DNA of 64,000 nt, from positions 147,501-211,500 of the forward strand of contig JAXRKP010000284.1 in assembly GCA_037039925.1 (NCBI GenBank), read 5' to 3'. Below, piece by piece: positions 24,221-39,660 of the stretch. This DNA is from Doris montereyensis (Eukaryota; Mollusca; Gastropoda; Nudibranchia; Dorididae). Under the pieces are notes generated by a model that saw nothing but the letters and a program-made list of their open reading frames with translations, searched no databases and was not told where the DNA came from. Position 1 is the stretch's first letter, and each line of letters starts with the position of its first letter. The position numbers and the translations under genes were made by a program.

Positions 24221-24453
24221 CGAAATATGACAATAAGTGACAACTCCACTTTCTTTCTTTCTCCTTTAAGTTTTTCTTCTGACATCACATTGTGTGATGC
24301 CGGAGACAGTACTCAAATCTAGATTCTAGATATTTCTTGTTTGTTGTCTGACTAAGGGTTATACGTCACGTGTTTGTTTTGTCTTATTTGTAGAGTTGTC
24401 ACTTATTGTCTTATTTCGACTTTGACTTCACTCCACCGTGGCTCCTTCGTATT
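24221..24453 (-). mobile_element. Foldback element copy inserted in the array
   Basis: It starts CGAAATATGACAATAAGTG with the remnant of one arm. The second arm then runs in minus orientation through CATCACATTGTGTGATG and GTTGTCTGAC to GGCTCCTTCGTA. Flanking array units on both sides share the locally rare TAATAGTCAA, a possible target duplication. Left and right of it the array changes variant type (domain 1 to domain 2). Confidence 0.8.
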
Positions 24454-26860
24454 AATAGTCAATACGTACATGATACTAATAAACAGCACGTACACAATGC
24501 TAATAACCAACACATACATGATACTAATAAACAACACGTACATGATATTAATAACCAACACGTACACAATGCTAATAAACAACACGTACATGATATTAAT
24601 AAACAACACGTACACAATGCTAATAAACAACACGTACATGATACTAATAAACAACACGTACATGATACTAATAAACAACACATACATGATATTAATAAAT
24701 AACACGTACACAATGCTAATAAACAACACGTACATAATATTAATAAATAACACGTACACAATGCTAATAACCAAAACGTACATGATACTAATAACTAACA
24801 CATACATGATACTAATAACCAACACGTACGCAATGCTAATAAACAACACGTACATGATACTAATAAACAACATGGACATGATAATAATAAACAACACGTA
24901 CAATATACTAATAAACAACACGTACATGATATTAATAAACAACACGTACATGATATTAATAAACAACACGTACGCAATGCTAATAAACAACACGTACATG
25001 ATACTAATAAACAACACGTACATGATATTAATAAACAAAACGTACATGATACTAATAACCAACACATACATGATAATAATAAACAACACGTACATGATAC
25101 TAATAACCAACACGTACGCAATGCTAATAAACAACACGTACATGATACTAATAAACAACACGTACATGATAATAATAAACAACACGTACAATATACTAAT
25201 AAACAACACGTACATGATATTAATAAACAACAGGTACAGGATACTAATAAACAACACGTACATGATAATAATAAACAACACGTACAATATACTAATAAAC
25301 AACACGTACATGATATTAATAAACAACAGGTACATGATACTAATAAACAACACGTACATGATAATAATAAACAACAGGTACATGATACTAATAAACAACA
25401 CGTACATGATATTAATAAACAACACATACATGATATTAATACACAACACGTACAATGATACTAATAAACAACACGTACATGATACTAATAAACAACACGT
25501 ACATGATATCAATAAACAACATGATATTAATAAACAACACGTACATGATACTAATAAACAACACGTACATGATAATAATAAACAACACGTACATGATATT
25601 AATAAACAACACGTACATGATATTAATAAACAAAACGTACATGATACTAATAACCAACACATACATGATAATAATAACCAACACGTACGCAATGCTAATA
25701 AACAACACGTACATGATACTAATAAACAACACGTACATGATAATAATAAACAACACGTACAATATACTAATAAACAACACGTACATGATATTAATAAACA
25801 ACAGGTACAGGATACTAATAAACAACACGTACATGATAATAATAAACAACACGTACAATATACTAATAAACAACACGTACATGATATTAATAAACAACAC
25901 GTACATGATAATAATAAACAACACGTACAATATACTAATAAACAACACGTACAATATACTAATAAACAACACGTACATGATAATAATAAACAACAGGTAC
26001 ATGATACTAATAAACAACACGTACATGATATTAATAAACAACACGTACATGATATTAATACACAACACGTACAATATACTAATAAACAACACGTACATGA
26101 TACTAATAAACAACACGTACATGATATTAATAAACAACACGTACAATATGCTAATAAACAACACGTACATGATATCAATAAACAACACGTACATGATATT
26201 AATAAACAACACGTACATGATACTAATAAACAACACGTACATGATAATAATAAACAACACGTACATGATATTAATAAACAACACGTACATGATACTAATA
26301 AACAACACGTACATGATACTAATAAACAACACGTACATGATAATAATAAACAACACGTACATGATATTAATAAACAACACGTACATGATACTAATAAACA
26401 ACACGTACATGATAATAATAAACAACACGTACATGATACTAATAAACAACAGGTACATGATACTAATAAACAACACGTACATGATACTAATAAACAACAC
26501 GTACAATATACTAATAAACAACACGTACATGATACTAATAAACAACACGTACATGATACTAATAAACAACACGTACATGATATTAATAAACAACACGTGC
26601 GCAATGCTAATAAACAACACATACATAATATTAATAAACAAAACGTACATGATATTAATAAACAACACGTACATGATACTAATAACCAACATGTACATGA
26701 TACTAATAAACAACATGTACATGACACTAATAAACAACACGTACATGATATTAATAAACAACACGTACATGATACTAATAAACAACATGTACATGATACT
26801 AATAACCAACACGTACATGATACTAATAACCAACACGTACTCAATGTGGTAAGACAACAC
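24454..26860 (+). repeat. Array domain 2: CTAATAAA linker, 24 bp, frame-keeping
   Basis: About 100 units with very few length changes. Linkers ACTAATAAA, ATTAATAAA and ATAATAAA alternate. A higher-order block about 570 bp long is repeated: the marked unit ACGTACGCAATGC appears near 25,108 and again near 25,682 with the same neighbours. Confidence 0.9.
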
Positions 26861-28489
26861 GTACCTGCTGCAGTAAGCCAAGACGTGCTTGATGGTTATA
26901 GCAATACATACATAATACTAGTAGCCAACACGTGAACAATGGTAAGAGCCAACACGTGAATAATGGTAAGAGCCAACCTGTACATAATGGTAGAGCCAAA
27001 CGTACATAATGGTTTAAGGCCACCAGGTACATGATGGTATGAGCCAACATGTATATAATGGTTTTAAAGCCACCAGGTATATGATGGTAAGAGCCAGCAG
27101 GTACATAATGGTTTAAAGCCACCAGGTATATGATGTTAAGAGCCAACAGGTATGTGATGGTAAGAGCCATCACTACATAATGGTAAAGCCAACAGCTACA
27201 TGATGGTAAGAGCCAACAGGTATATAATGGTAGAGCCAACAGGTATGTGATGGTAAGAGCAATCAGGTACATAATGGTCAGAGCCAACAGCTACATGATG
27301 GTAAGAGCCAACAGGTATATAATGGTAAGAGCCAACAGGTATGTGATGGTAAGAGCCAACAGGTATGTGATGGTAAGAGCAATCAGGTACATAATGGTCA
27401 GAGCCAACAGCTACATGATGGTAAGAGCCAACAGGTATATAATGGTAAGAGCCAACAGGTATATAATGCCAATGGTATGTGATGGTAAGAGCAATCAGGT
27501 ACATGATGTACATAATGGTAGAGCCAACAGGTATATGATGGTAAGAGCCAACAGGTATTTGATGGTAAGAGCAATCAGGTACCTAATGGTAAGAACCAAC
27601 AGGTACATAAGGTAAGAGCCAACAGGTACATACATAATGGTAAGAGCCAACACGTACATAATGGTAAGAGCCAACACGTACATGATGGTAAGAGCCAACA
27701 GGTACATAAGGTCAGAGCCAACAGGTACATAATGGTAGAGCCAACACGTACGTACAAGCCAACAGATACATGATGGTAAGAGCCAACAGGTACATGATGC
27801 ACATAAGATAACCAACACGTACATAATGGTAAGAGCCAGCACGTAAATGATGGTAAGAGGCAACAGGTACATGATGCTAGTAGTCAACACGTACATGATG
27901 GTAAGATGGTATGATGGTAGTAGTCAACACGTACATGATGGTAAGATCCAACAGGTACATGATGGTAAGAGCCAACAGGTACATGATGGTAGTAGTCAAC
28001 ACGTACATGATGGTAAGAGCCAACAGGTACATGATGCTATTAGTCAACAACATGATGGTAAGAGCCAACAGGTACATGATGCTAGTAGTCAACACGTACA
28101 TGATGGTAAGAGCCAACAGGTACATGATGGTAAGATCCAACAGGTACATAATGGTAGCCAACAGGTACATAATGGTAAGAGCCATCACGTAAATGATGGT
28201 AAGAGCCAACAGGTACATGATGCTAGTAGTCAACACGTACATGCTGGTAAGAGCCAACAGGTACATAATGGTAAGAACCAACAGGTACATGATGGTGAGA
28301 GCCAACAGGTACATGATGGTAAGAGCCAACGGATACATGATGGTAAGAGCCAACATGTACATAATGGTAAGAGCCAACACGTACATAATGGTAAGATCCA
28401 ACAGGTACATAATGGTCAAAGCCAACAGGTACATAATGGCAAGAGCCAACACGTACATAATGGTAAGAGCCAACACGTACATAATGGTA
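26861..28489 (+). repeat. Array domain 3: GTAAGAGC linker
   Basis: About 68 units with core CAACAGGTACATAATGG in the left half and CACGTACATGATGG in the right. Occasional units carry GCTAGTAGTC. Several short duplications and deletions occur (for example around 27,240-27,470). Confidence 0.85.
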
Positions 28490-29760
28490 ATACCCAACAC
28501 GCACATGATGGTAATATCCAACACGTACATAATTGTAATATCCAACATGTACATAATGGTAATATCCAACACGTACATAATGGTAATATCCAACACGTAC
28601 ATAATGGTAATATCCAACACGTACATAATGGTAATATCCAACACGTACATAATAGTAATATCCAACACGTACATAATTGTAATATCCAACACGTACATAA
28701 TGGTAATATCCAACATGTACATAATGGTAATATCCAACACGTACATAATGGTAATATCCAACAAGTACATAATGGTAATATCCAACACGTACATAATGGT
28801 AATATCCAACACGTACATAATAGTAATATCCAACACGTACATAATGGTAATATCCAACACGTACATGATGGTAATATCCAACACGTACATGATGGTAATA
28901 TCCAACACGTACATAATTGTTAAGAGACAACACGTACATAATGGTAATATCCAACACGTAAATGATGGTAATATCCAAAACGTAAATAATGGTAATATCC
29001 AACACGTACATAATTGTTAAGAGACAACACGTACATAATGGTAATATCCAACACGTACATGATGGTAACATCCAACACGTAAATAATGGTAATATCCAAC
29101 ACGTACATGATGGTAATATCCAACACGTACATAACGGTAATATCCAACACGTACATAATTGTTAAGAGACAACACGTACATAATGGTAATATCCAACACG
29201 TACATAATGGTAATATCCAACACGTACATAATGGTAATATCCAACACGTACATAATGGTAATATCCAACACGTACATAACGGTAATATCCAACACGTACA
29301 TAATTGTTAAGAGACAACACATACATAATGGTAATATCCAACACGTACATAATGGTAATATCCAACACGTACATAATTGTTAAGAGACAACACGTACATA
29401 ACGGTAATATCAACACGTACATAATTGTTAAGAGACAACACGTACATAATGGTAATATCCAACACGTACATAATTGTTAAGAGACAACACGTACATAATG
29501 GTAATATCCAACACGTACATAATGGTAATATCCAACACGTACATAATGGTAATATCCAACACGTACATAATTGTTAAGAGACAACACGTACATAATGGTA
29601 ATATCCAACACGTACATAATGGTAATATCCAACACGTACATAATTGTTAAGAGACAACACGTACATAATGGTAATATCCAACACGTACATAATTGGTAAT
29701 ATCCAACACGTACATAATGGTAATATCCAACACGTACATAACAGTAATATCCAACACGTT
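28490..29760 (+). repeat. Array domain 4: GTAATATC linker
   Basis: About 52 units. From about 28,915 on, single units with AATTGTTAAGAGACAACACG recur every three to eight units, giving a higher-order pattern. Confidence 0.88.
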
Positions 29761-32135
29761 CATGATGGTTAAGAGACAACACGTTCATAATAGTAATATC
29801 CAACACGTTCATGATGGTTATAGACAACACGTTCATGATGGTTATAGACAACACGTTCATGATGGTTATAGACAACACGTTCATGATGGTTATAGACAAT
29901 ACGTACATGATGGTAATAGACAACAAGTACATGATGGTAATAGACAACACGTACATGATGGTTAATAGACAACACGTTTATGATGGTTAATAGGCAACAC
30001 GTTCATGATGGTTAAGAGGCAACACGTTCATGGTGGTTAATAGACAACACGTTCATGATGGTTAATAGACAACACGTACATGATGGTAATAGACAACACG
30101 ATGATTGATGATGGTAATAGACAACACGTTGATGATGGTAATAGACAACACGTTGATGATGGTAATAGACAACACGTTGATGATGGTAATAGACAACACG
30201 TTGATGATGGTAATAGACAACACGTTGATGATGGTAATAGATAACACGTACATGATGGTAATAGACAACACGTTGATGATGGTAATAGACAACACGTACA
30301 TGATGGTAATAGACAACACGTACATGATGGTAAGAGACAACACGTTGATGATGGTAATAAACAACAAGTACATGGTGGTAATAGACAACACGTACAAGAT
30401 GGTAATAGACAACACGTTGATGATGGTAATAGACAACACGTTCATGATGGTAATAGACAACACGTTCATGATGGTAAGAGACAACACGTTCATAATGGTT
30501 AAGAGGCAACACGTACATGATGGTAATAGACAACACGTTCATGATGGTAATAGACAACACGTTCATGATGGTAATAGACAACACGTTCATGATGGTTAAT
30601 AGACAACACGTTCATGATGGTTAATAGACAACACGTTGATGATGGTAATAGACAACACGTACATGATGGTAATAGACAACACGTACATGATGGTAAGAGA
30701 CAACACGTTCATGATGGTTAATAGACAACACGTTCATGATGGTAATAGACAGCACGTTCATGATGGTAATAGACAACACGTTCATGATGGTTAATAGACA
30801 ACACGTTCATAATGGTTAAGAGGCAACACGTTCATAATGGTTAACAGACAACACGTTCATGATGGTTAACAGACAACACGTTCATGATGGTTAAGAGACA
30901 ACACGTTCATGATGGTTAAGAGACAACACGTACATGATGGTTAATAGACAACACGTTCATGATGGTTAATAGACAACACGTACATGATAGTTAATAGACA
31001 ACACGTTCATGATGGTTAAGAGACAACGCGTTCATGATGGTAAGAGACAACACGTACATGATGGTTAATAGACAACACGTTCATGATGGTAAGAGACAAC
31101 ACGTTCATGATGGTTAATAGACAACACGTTGATGATGGTAAGAGACAACACGTACATGATGGTTAATAGACAACACGTTCATGATGGTTAATAGACAACA
31201 CGTTCATGATGGTTAATAGACAACACGTTCATGATGGTTAATAGACAACACGTTCATGATGGTTAATAGACAACACGTTCATGATGGTTAATAGACAACA
31301 CGTTCATGATGGATGGTTAATAGACAACACGTTCATGATGGTTAATAGACAACACGTTCATGATGGTTAATAGACAATACATACATGATGGTTAATAGAC
31401 AACACGTACATGATGGTTAATAGACAACACGTTCATGATGGTTAAGAGACAACACGTTCATGATGGTAAGAGACAACACGTACATGATGGTTAATAGACA
31501 ACACGTTCATGATGGTTAATAGACAACACGTACATGATGGTTAATAGACAACACGTTCATGATGGTTAATAGACAACACGTTCCTGGTGGTTAATAGACA
31601 ACACGTTCATGATGGTTAATAGATAACACGTTCATGATGGTAATAGACAACACGTTCATGATGGTTAATAGACAACACGTACATGATGGTTAAGAGGCAA
31701 CACATACATGATGATAAGAGACAAGACATACATGATGGTTAAAAGACAACACGTACATGATGGTTAAGAGACAACACATACATGATGGTCAAGAGATAAC
31801 ACGTACATGATGGTTTAGAGACAACACATACATGATGGTTAAGAGACAACAATACATGATGGTTAAGAAACAACACATACATGATGGTTAATAAACAACA
31901 CGTACATGATGGTTTAGAAACAACACGTACATGATGGTTAAGAAACAACACGTACATGATTGTTAAGAAACAACACATACATGATGGTTAAGAGATAACA
32001 CGTACATGATGGTTTAGAGACAACACATACATGATGGTTAATAAACAACACGTACATGATGGTTAAGAAACAACACGTACATGATGGTTAAGAAACAACA
32101 CGTACATGATGGTTAAGAAACAACACGTACATGAT
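29761..32135 (+). repeat. Array domain 5: GTTAATAGA/GTAATAGA linker, 24-26 bp
   Basis: About 95 units with CACGTTCATGATGG cores, TTGATGATGG variants at 30,120-30,440 and AAGAAACAAC variants at 31,850-32,130. Many units are 25 or 26 bp, so no long frame survives. This argues against selection on coding here. Confidence 0.88.
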
Positions 32136-35100
32136 GCTAGGAGTCAACACGTACGTGATGGTTAAGAGACAACAAGTACATAATGCTAGTAGACACAATG
32201 TATACTATGCTAATAGACAACACGTACATAATGCTAGTAGACACAATGTATACTATGCTAATAGACAACACGTACATAATGCTAGTAGACACAATATATA
32301 CTATGCTAATAGACAACACGTACATAATGCTAGTAGACACAATGTGTACTATGCTAATAGACAACACGTACATAATGCTAGTAGACACAATGTATACATA
32401 TGCTAATAGACAACACGTACATAATGCTAAGACAACACGTACATAATGCTAGTAGACAACACGTACATAATGCTAGTAGACAACACGTACATAATGCTAA
32501 TAGACAACACGTACATAATGCTAATAGACGTACATAATAGTAGACAACACGTACATAATGCTAATAGACAACACGTACATAATGCTAATAGACAACACGT
32601 ACATAATGCTAATAGACAACACGTACATAATGCTAGTAGACAACACGTACATAATGCTAGTAGACAACACGTACATAATGCTAGTAGACAACACGTACAT
32701 AATGCTAGTAGACAACACGTACATAATGCTAATAGACAACACGTACATAATGCTAGTAGACAACACGTACATAATGCTAGTAGACAACATGTACATAATG
32801 CTAGTAGACAACACGTACATAATGCTAGTAGACAACACGTACATAATGCTAGTAGACAAATAGACAACATACATAATGCTACATAATGCTAGTACATAAT
32901 GCTAATAGACAACACGTACATAATGCTAGTAGACAACACATACATAATGCTAGTAGACAACACGTACATAATGCTAGTAGACAACACATACATAATGCTA
33001 GTAGACAACACGTACATAATGCTATGCTAGTAGACAACACGTACATAATGCTAGTAGACAACAATGTAATAATGCTAGTAGACAACAAGTACATAATGCT
33101 AGTAGACAACAATGTACACTATGCTAATAGACAACACGTACATAATGCTAGTAGACAACATGTACATATGTATAGTATGCTAGTAGACAACACGTACATA
33201 ATGCTAGTAGACAACACGTACATAATGCTAGTAGACAACACGTACATAATGCTAGTAGACAACACGTACATAATGCTAGTAGACAACACGTACATAATGC
33301 TAGTAGACAACACGTAGACAACACGTACATAATGCTAATAGACAACACGTACATGATGCTAGTAGACAACACGTACATGATGCTAAGTAGACAACACGTA
33401 CATAATGCTAGTAGACAACACGTACATGATGCTAGTAGACAACACGTACATAATGCTAATAGACAACACGTACATAATGCTAGTAGACAACACGTACATA
33501 ATGCTAGTAGACAACACGTACATGATGCTAGTAGACAACACGTACATAACTAGTAGACACAATGTATACAGACAAGTACATTCTATACAATGCTAATAGA
33601 CAACACGTACATGATGCTAATAGACAACACAACATAACAGTTACAAGTACATAATGCTAGTAGACAACACGTACATAATGCTAATAGACAACACGTACAT
33701 AATGCTAGTAGACAACACGTACATAATGCTAGTAGACAACACGTACATAATGCTAGTAGACAACACGTACATAATGCTAGTACATAAGAGACAACATGTA
33801 CATAATGCTAATAGACAACACGTACATGATGGTTAAGTAGACAACACGTTCATAATGGTATAGACAACACGTACATAATGCTGGACAACACGTACATAAT
33901 AGACAACACGTTCATAATGGTTAGCTACAACACATTCATGATGGTTATAGACAACACGTTCATAATGCTAATAGACAACACACGTACATAATGCTAATAG
34001 ACAACACGTACAATGATGGTATAATAATAGACAACACATACATAATGCTAGTAGACAACAATCATGATTCTAATAGACAACACGTACATAATGCTAGTAG
34101 ACAACAACGTTACTGATTCTAATAGACAACACGTACATAATGCTAATAGACAACACGTACATGTAGACACAATGTTAATAGACAACACGTACATCATGCT
34201 ATGGATTCTAATAGACAACACTTACATGATGCTAGTAGACACAATGTTACATGATGGTTACATGATGGTAAGAGACAACACGTTCATAATGCTAATAGAC
34301 AACACTTACATAATGGTTAAGAGACAACACGTTCATAATGCTAATAGACAACACGTACATGATGGTAAGAGACAACACGTACATAATGCTTAGACAACAG
34401 GTACATAATGATGGTTAATAGACAACACGTACATGATGCTGTAGACACAATGTATACTATGCTAATAGACAACACGTACATGATGGTTAGTAGACACAAT
34501 GTGGTTTATACTGATGTTAATAGACAACACGTACATGATGTTAAACAACACGTACAATGTTAGACAACACGTACATAATGGTAGGAGTCAACACGTACAT
34601 GATGGTTAATAGACACACAATGGTACGTACATGATGGATAGGCTATAATGGTTAATAGACAACACGTACATAATGCTAGTAGAGGACAAATGTAATTTGA
34701 GACAACACGTTCATGATGGTTAAGAGACAACACGTCACATATGATGGTTAAGAGACAACACGTTCATGATGGCTAGTAGAGACAACACGTTCATGATGGT
34801 TAATAGACAACACGTTCATGATGGTTAATAGACAACACGTACATGATGGTTAATAGACAACACGTACATGATGGTTAATAGACAACACGTTCATGATGGC
34901 TAGTAGACAAACGTACATGATGGTTAATAGACAACACGTACATGATGGTTAATAGACAACACGTTCATGATGGTTAATAGACAACACGTACATGATGGTG
35001 CTATGACAACACGTTCATGAGATAGACAACACGTACATAATGCTAATAGACAATAAGTACATAATGCTAATAGACAACACATACATAATGCTAATAAACA

Positions 35101-38100
35101 ACACGTACATAATGGTTAAGAGACAACACGTACATAATGGTAGTAGACAACACGTACATGATGGTTAATAGACAACACGTACATGATGCTAATAGACAAC
35201 ACGTACATAATGCTAATAGACAACACGTACATAATGCTAATAGACAACACGTACATAATGCTAGTAGACAACAAGTACATAATGCTAGTAGACAACACGT
35301 ACATAATGCTAGTAGACAACACGTTCATGATGCTAATAGACAAACGTTCATAATGCTAGTAGACAACACGTTCATAATACTAATAGACAACACGTACATG
35401 ATGGTTAAGGCTACATGATGGTTAAGAAACAACACATAATGCTGATAGACAACACGTACATAATGCTAAAAGACAACACATACATAATGTTAAGAGACAA
35501 CACATACATAATGCTAATAGATAACACGTACATAATGGTTTAGACAACACATACATAATGCTACATGATAAACAACACGTACATGATGGTTTAGTAGACA
35601 ACACGTACATGATGCTTAAGAAACAACACGTACATAATGCTAATAAACAACACGTACATAATGTTAGTAGATAACACATACATAATGCTAGTAGACAACA
35701 CATACATGATGGTTAATAAACAACACGCAATGCAACAGTACATGACTAGTAAACAACACGTACATGATGCTAGTAGACAACACGTACATAATGCTAGTAG
35801 TACATAACAGTAGACACAATGTACATAATGCTAATAGACAACACGTACATAATGCTAGTAGACAACAATGTATACTATGCTAATAGACAACAAGTACATA
35901 ATGCTAGTAGACATGAATACTATGCTAATAGACAACACGTACATAATGCTAGTAGACAACAATGTACATATGCTAATAGACAACACGTACATAATGCTAG
36001 TAGACAACAATGTATACTATGCTAATAGACAACACGTACATGATAAGTAGACAACACATACATAATGCTAGTAGACAACAAGTACATAATGCTAGTAGAC
36101 AACACGTACATAATGCTAATAGACAACACGTACATGATGCTAGATGATGCTATGCTAATAGACAACACGTACATAATGCTAGTAGACAACAAGTACATAA
36201 TGCTAGTAGACAACACGTACATAATGCTAGTAGACAACACGTACATAATGCTAGTAGACAACAAGTACATAATGCTAGTAGACAACACGTACATAATGCT
36301 AGTAGACAACAAGTACATAATGCTAGTAGACAACAAGTACATAATGCTAATAGACAACAAGTACATAATGCTAATAGACAACACGTACATAATGCTAGTA
36401 GACAACACGTACATAATGCTAGTAGACAACAAGTACATAATGCTAGTAGACAACACGTACATAATGCTAATAGACAACACGTACATAATGCTAGTAGACA
36501 ACAAGTACATAATGCTAGTAGACAACACGTACATAATGCTAGTAGACAACACGTACATAATGCTAGTAGACAACAAGTACATAATGCTAGTAGACAACAC
36601 GTACATAATGCTAGTAGACAACAAGTACATAATGCTAGTAGACAACAAGTACATAATGCTAGTAGACAACAAGTACATAATGCTAGTAGACAACACGTAC
36701 ATAATGCTAGTAGACAACAAGTACATAATGCTAAGTAGACAACAAGTACATAATGCTAGTAGACAACAAGTACATAATGCTAGTAGACAACACGTACATA
36801 ATGCTAATAGACAACACATACATAATGCTAGTAGACAACACGTACATAATGCTAGTAGACAACACGTACATAATGCTAATAGACAACACATACATAATGC
36901 TAGTAGACAACACGTACATAATGCTAATAGACAACACGTACATAATGCTAATAGACAACACATACATAATGCTAATAGACAACACGTACATAATGCTAGT
37001 AGACAACACGTACATAATGCTAATAGACAACACATACATAATGCTAATAGACAACACGTACATAATGCTAGTAGACAACACGTACATAATGCTAGTAGAC
37101 AACACATACATAATGCTAGTAGACAACAAGTACATAATGCTAGTAGACACAATGTACATAATTCTAATAGACAACACGTACATAATGCTAGTAGACAACA
37201 TACATAATGCTAGTAGACAACAAGTACATAATGCTAGTAGACAATGTATACATACATAATCTAGTAGACAACACATACATAATGCTAGTAGACAACAATG
37301 TACATAATTCTAGTAGACAACACATACATAATGCTAGTAGACAACACATACATAATGCTAGTAGACAACACATACATAATGCTAGTAGACAACACATACA
37401 TAATGTTAGTAGACAACAAGTACATAATGCTAATAGACAACACATACATAATGCTAATAGACAACACATACATAATGCTAGTAGACAACACATACATAAT
37501 ACTAATAGACAACACATACATAATGTTAGTAGACAACAAGTACATAATGCTAGTAGACAACACATACATAATGCTAGTAGACAACACGTACATAATGCTA
37601 GTAGACACAATACATACTATGCTAGTAGACAACACATACATAATGTTAGTAGACAACAAGCTAATACATAATGCTAGTAGACAACACATACATAATGCTA
37701 GTAGACAACAAGTACATAATGCTAGTAGACAAAGTACATAATGCTAATAGACAACACATACATAATGCTAGTAGACAACAAGTACATACATAATGCTATT
37801 CTAATAGACAACAAGTACATAATGCTAGTAGACAACACATACATAATGCTAGTAGACAACAAGTACATAATGCTAGTAGACAACACATACATAATGCTAG
37901 TAGACAACACATACATAATGCTAGTAGACAACACATACATAATGCTAGTAGACAACACATACATAATGCTAGTAGAACAACAAGTAATAGACAACACATA
38001 ATACTAGTAGACAACACATACATAATGCTAGTAGACAACACATACATAATGCTAGTAGACAACACATACATAATGCTAGTAGACAACACATACATAATGC

Positions 38101-39660
38101 TTAGTAGACAACAAGTACATATAATGCTAATAGACAACACATACATAATGCTAGTAGACAACACATACATAATGCTAGTAGACAACACATACATAATGCT
38201 AGTAGACAACACATACATAATGCTAGTAGACAACACGTACATAATGCTAGTAACAACAGTACATAATGCTAGTAGACAACACGTACATAATGCTAGTAGA
38301 CAACACATAATGCTAGTAGACAACAAGTACATAACGCTAATGCTAGTAGACAACACATACATAATGCTAGTAGACAACAAGTACATAATGCTAGTAGACA
38401 ACACGTACATAATGTTAGTAGACAACATGTATACTAATGCTAGTAGACAACACGTACATGATGCTAGTAGACATAATATATACTATGCTAATAGACAACA
38501 CGTACATAATGCTAGTAGACACAATGTACACTATGCTAATAGACAACACGTACATGATGCTAGTAGACAACAATATATACACATACATAATGCTAATAGA
38601 CAACACGTACATAATGCTAGTAGACAACAATGTATACATAATGCTAATAGACAACACGTACATAATGCTAGTAGACAACACGTACATAATGCTAGTAGAT
38701 AAAATGTATACTATGCTAATAGACAACACGTACATGATATTAGTAGACACAATGTATACTATGCTAATAGACAACACGTACATGATGCTAGTAGACAACA
38801 CGTACATAATGTAGACACAATGTATAATGCTAATAGACAACACGTACATAATGCTAGTAGACACAAGTACTAATGCTAGTAGACAACACGTACATTATGC
38901 TAGTAGACAACAATGTATACTATGCTAATAGACAACACGTACATAATGCTAGTAGACACAATGTATACTATGCTAATAGACAACACGTACATGATGCTAG
39001 TAGACACAATGTATACTATGCTAATAGACAACACGTACATGATGCTAGTAGACACAATGTATACTATGCTAATAGACAACACGTACATGATGCTAGTAGA
39101 CACAATGTACACTATGCTAATAGACAACACGTACATAATGCTAGTAGACACAATGTATACTATGCTAATAGACAACACGTACATAATGCTAGTAGACAAC
39201 AATGTACATGATACTAGTAGATAAAATGTATACTATGCTAATAGACAACACGTACATGATATTAGTAGACACAATGTATACTATGCTAATAGACAACACG
39301 TACATGATGCTAGTAGACACAATGTATACTATGCTAATAGACAACAACATAATGGTACTATGATACTATGCTAAACAACACGTACATTATATGATAATAT
39401 GCTAAAGACAACACGTACATAATGCTAGTAGACACAATGTACACTATGCTAATGATAATAGTAATGATGCAACACAATGTATACTGATGCTAATAGCAAC
39501 ACGTATTCATAGACACAATGTACACACTATGCTAAAGACAACACGTACATAATGCTAGTAACACAATGTACACTATGCTAATAGACAACAGATACATAAT
39601 GCTAGTAGACACAATGTATACTATGCTAATAGACAACACGTAATAATGCTAGTACAATGA
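32136..39660 (+). repeat. Array domain 6: CTAGTAGA linker, largest domain
   Basis: About 310 units. 36,065-37,110 is highly homogeneous. At 32,180-32,400 and 38,450-39,350, 48-bp dimers alternate AGACACAATGTATACTATG with the standard unit. 33,800-35,000 is irregular and mixes domain 5 type units. Many short indels occur at 39,350-39,660. Confidence 0.9.

Noticed and set aside
24374..26935. Open frame of 853 codons (and an 813-codon frame on the other strand) as a giant repeat protein gene
   Set aside because: The 24-bp period keeps two phases per strand free of stops automatically. Frames collapse wherever unit length changes, and there is no promoter, start context or codon preference. Only the borders hint at a coding past.
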